The translations under genes and the position numbers were made by a program. Shown here piece by piece: positions 56,121-57,525 of a stretch of DNA of 57,525 nt (its first letter is position 1; every line of letters begins with the position of its first letter). The notes under the pieces were generated by a model. It saw nothing but the letters and a program-made list of their open reading frames with translations. It searched no databases and was not told the DNA's origin. The stretch comes from Anaerolineales bacterium (lineage in GTDB: Bacteria > Chloroflexota > Anaerolineae > Anaerolineales > RBG-16-64-43), in NCBI GenBank assembly GCA_016928575.1, contig JAFGKK010000066.1, positions 1-57,525 of the forward strand. The letters are read 5' to 3'.

Positions 56121-57065
56121 TCACCAGGAAAGATCCGCCCAGGCTTGGGCGTACCAAAGCAGGTATTCCTCCGCATGCGCGGACCAATAGGCGTCGTCGT
56201 GCCCCCCGTCGTTCCAGTGCCACTCGAAGGCGATCCCCAGCCGTTCCATCTCGGCCCGGTATTGGTTGATGGCTTCGATGTGCTCGGGCTTGTCTTCGCT
56301 TCCCATGTCGAGGTAGAACCGGGGCAGGTCGCCGACGTTCATGTTCGCCAACCAATATTTCAACGCGTACACGTCGCCGAGGAAGGGTGTGAAGGAATGC
56401 GCGCCGATCGAGCCGAAGAGGAACGGCCGGAGCATTCCGATATGCACCGCCCAGGCGGCGCCGCGCGAAAGGCCCCCGACTGCCCGGCAGCGGCGTTCGG
56501 GGCAAGTGTTGTAGTGCCCGTCGACCCAAGGCAGCACCGCCTCGGCGACGACGTCGTCAAAATTGGATTTTTCCGGATCGCGGTAGGTGGAGGATTCGTT
56601 CGGCATGACGAGGATCATCGGCTGGATCGTCCCGGCCGCGGTCAGGCGGTCGGCCGCCTCGTCCATTCCGTCGCGGTCCCATTGGTCGAAAGTATAGGTC
56701 TGGCCGTGGATGATGATCAACAGCGGGTAGCCGGATTCGCGCTTCGGATCGTAGCACGGCGGGAGGAAAATCCGCATGTCCACCGGCCACGGCTGCAGGC
56801 CGGTTTCGAGCGCGGCCATCTCCAGCGTGCCCTTGGTTTCGGCGCAGCCCCAAGGGGGGGTGGCGCTCGCCGGCGGTTCGGCGGTCGTTGTGGGGGTGAG
56901 GAGGGTTTCTGCGGCGGTTGCGGATGCGGCTTTCACCGTTGCCAAGGGGGTAAGCGGAGCGGCCGGCTCGGTTAAGGCTTGCGATGCGGAACAACCCGCT
57001 GCTGTAAATGGAATTATGGCAAGCGCAACAAGTATCCTGAGAGAGAGGATTTTTAGTTTGGACAT
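56121..57065 (-). CDS. Lipoprotein esterase, esterase D / enterochelin-esterase-like alpha/beta hydrolase
   Basis: 314 residues. Signal sequence ILVALAIIPFTAAGC ends in a lipobox cysteine, followed by a Thr/Pro/Ala-rich linker (residues 27-70). The hydrolase domain starts at MRIFLPPCYDP and has LLIIIHGQTYTFDQW (oxyanion region), nucleophile in VGGLSRGAAWAVHIG (G-x-S-x-G), and a histidine in WNDGGHDDAYW. The acid residue may be in LDMGSEDKPEH. It is likely outside the cytoplasm, hydrolysing esters of unknown identity. No RBS stronger than AGGAGC precedes the ATG. Confidence 0.88.
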   Translation of the reverse strand: MSKLKILSLRILVALAIIPFTAAGCSASQALTEPAAPLTPLATVKAASATAAETLLTPTTTAEPPASATPPWGCAETKGTLEMAALETGLQPWPVDMRIFLPPCYDPKRESGYPLLIIIHGQTYTFDQWDRDGMDEAADRLTAAGTIQPMILVMPNESSTYRDPEKSNFDDVVAEAVLPWVDGHYNTCPERRCRAVGGLSRGAAWAVHIGMLRPFLFGSIGAHSFTPFLGDVYALKYWLANMNVGDLPRFYLDMGSEDKPEHIEAINQYRAEMERLGIAFEWHWNDGGHDDAYWSAHAEEYLLWYAQAWADLSW

Positions 57066-57102
57066 CCGGCTCCTTGGGGGATATTTTACCTTCCATCGTT
57101 GA

Positions 57103-57346
57103 TTTCCCCCTCCTCTTTCCTCCCCCGTTAAGCAAAAAGCGCTTAACGGGGGAGGCCTTATGCGATACCCCTCCCCCGTTAGGTGGTTTTCCTAATGGGG
57201 GAGGGCAGGGGAGGGGGCATTCCCCGCAAAGATAGGCCCCCTCCTCTTTCCTCCCCCGGTAAGCAAAAAACGCTTACCGGGGGAGGACCTTGTGCGATAT
57301 TCTCCCCCGTTAGGTGCTATTCCTAACGGGGGAGGGCAGGGGAGGG
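57103..57346. repeat. Two direct copies of a double-hairpin repeat
   Basis: Copy A (about 57107-57218) and copy B (about 57238-57346) each begin CCCCCTCCTCTTTCCTCCCCC, contain two hairpins and end GGGGGAGGGCAGGGGAGGGGG. In hairpin 1, copy A pairs GTTAAG with CTTAAC and copy B pairs GGTAAG with CTTACC, i.e. compensatory changes. Confidence 0.85.
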
Positions 57347-57525
57347 GGTGCAGATTCAAGCCGTTGAAGAATAAGCAGAACAACCCCATCGATATTCTCC
57401 ATCACGTCTTGGTTGGTCACCCGCAGAACACGGATATGTTTGCAAATTCCGGTCAATTCGGCCACCGATTCCGGTGTAATCCGGCCGCCCCATACCAACC
57501 CTCCATCATCAGCGACGAGATTGTA
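57310..57525 (-). CDS. DUF559-like protein, N-terminus beyond window edge, C-terminus repeat-encoded
   Basis: The frame enters at the window end and stops at a TAA within the structured repeat (57310-57312). IRVLRVTNQDVMENIDGVVLLI matches the C-terminal block of DUF559-type nucleases (R-V-L-R-x-x-N-x-x-V-x-x-N-I-x-G-V). The preceding NLVADDGGLVWGG is in the place of the E-x-D-G-x-x-H strand but lacks its histidine, so the copy may be divergent or inactive. The last dozen residues (APPPLPSPVRNST) are translated palindrome. Confidence 0.5.
   Translation of the reverse strand, partial: YNLVADDGGLVWGGRITPESVAELTGICKHIRVLRVTNQDVMENIDGVVLLILQRLESAPPPLPSPVRNST

Overview
The window looks like a chromosomal segment of an uncultured, high-GC Chloroflexota bacterium, most likely from the Anaerolineae. 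This is inferred from gene content only: a carrier-protein (LysW) lysine pathway, paired DUF3048 lipoproteins, a DUF6062 protein, a STAND NTPase with HEAT repeats, a histidine-kinase-like protein without its phosphoacceptor histidine, and purine-rich palindromic intergenic repeats. No rRNA or tRNA was recognised, so the class assignment is tentative.

Layout. 1-1.3 kb: the end of a DUF559 endonuclease-like gene, a large palindrome and a DUF6062 gene. 1.4-10.2 kb: UMP synthesis, with pyrC, pyrB and a pyrF-pyrE fusion on the plus strand behind a promoter and an attenuator-like leader; then a REP-type (RAYT) transposase inside its own palindromes; then pyrD and a very large pyrK gene (fused to a degenerate DNA methyltransferase) on the minus strand. 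10.3-15.4 kb: a PadR regulator with a palindromic operator, a decaying ABC exporter, a flavodoxin and a frameshifted glycosyltransferase. 15.5-17.7 kb: a membrane protein behind a promoter that contains a LexA/SOS-type box, a ClbS-like protein and a lytic transglycosylase. 17.7-25.9 kb: a two-component system, an atypical kinase, a membrane NTPase-HEAT protein and a coiled-coil zinc-ribbon protein, all on the minus strand. 26-37.4 kb: two DUF3048 lipoproteins, alpha-glucan phosphorylase, CinA, a ferredoxin, a NERD-like protein, fabF and plsX. 37.5-54.5 kb: a plus-strand amino-acid region argG-argH-lysW-lysX-lysY-lysZ-carA-carB-lysJ-lysS-lysTU-lysK. The window ends with a coiled-coil protein, a lipoprotein esterase, structured repeats and a second, partial DUF559-like gene.

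How it fits together. All six steps of UMP synthesis are encoded here (carAB, pyrB, pyrC, pyrDK, pyrF-pyrE). carAB is embedded in the LysW cluster beside argGH, so carbamoyl phosphate supply, arginine synthesis and LysW-bound lysine (perhaps also ornithine) synthesis are physically linked. The pyr and arg transcripts both start with a short open reading frame followed by an intrinsic terminator. The pyr leader resembles the UTP-sensing enterobacterial pyrBI leader; the arg leader peptide carries a cluster of arginine codons.

A second theme is the palindromic repeats. At least three families (a GTAGGGTGGGTTGACGGC family around the RAYT, a CCCTTAGGG family and a C/T-G/A-rich family) abut genes so closely that they supply stop codons, and in lysTU they lie inside the reading frame and form the linker between the two homoaconitase subunits. 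All functional calls rest on reading the sequence; no database search was run.
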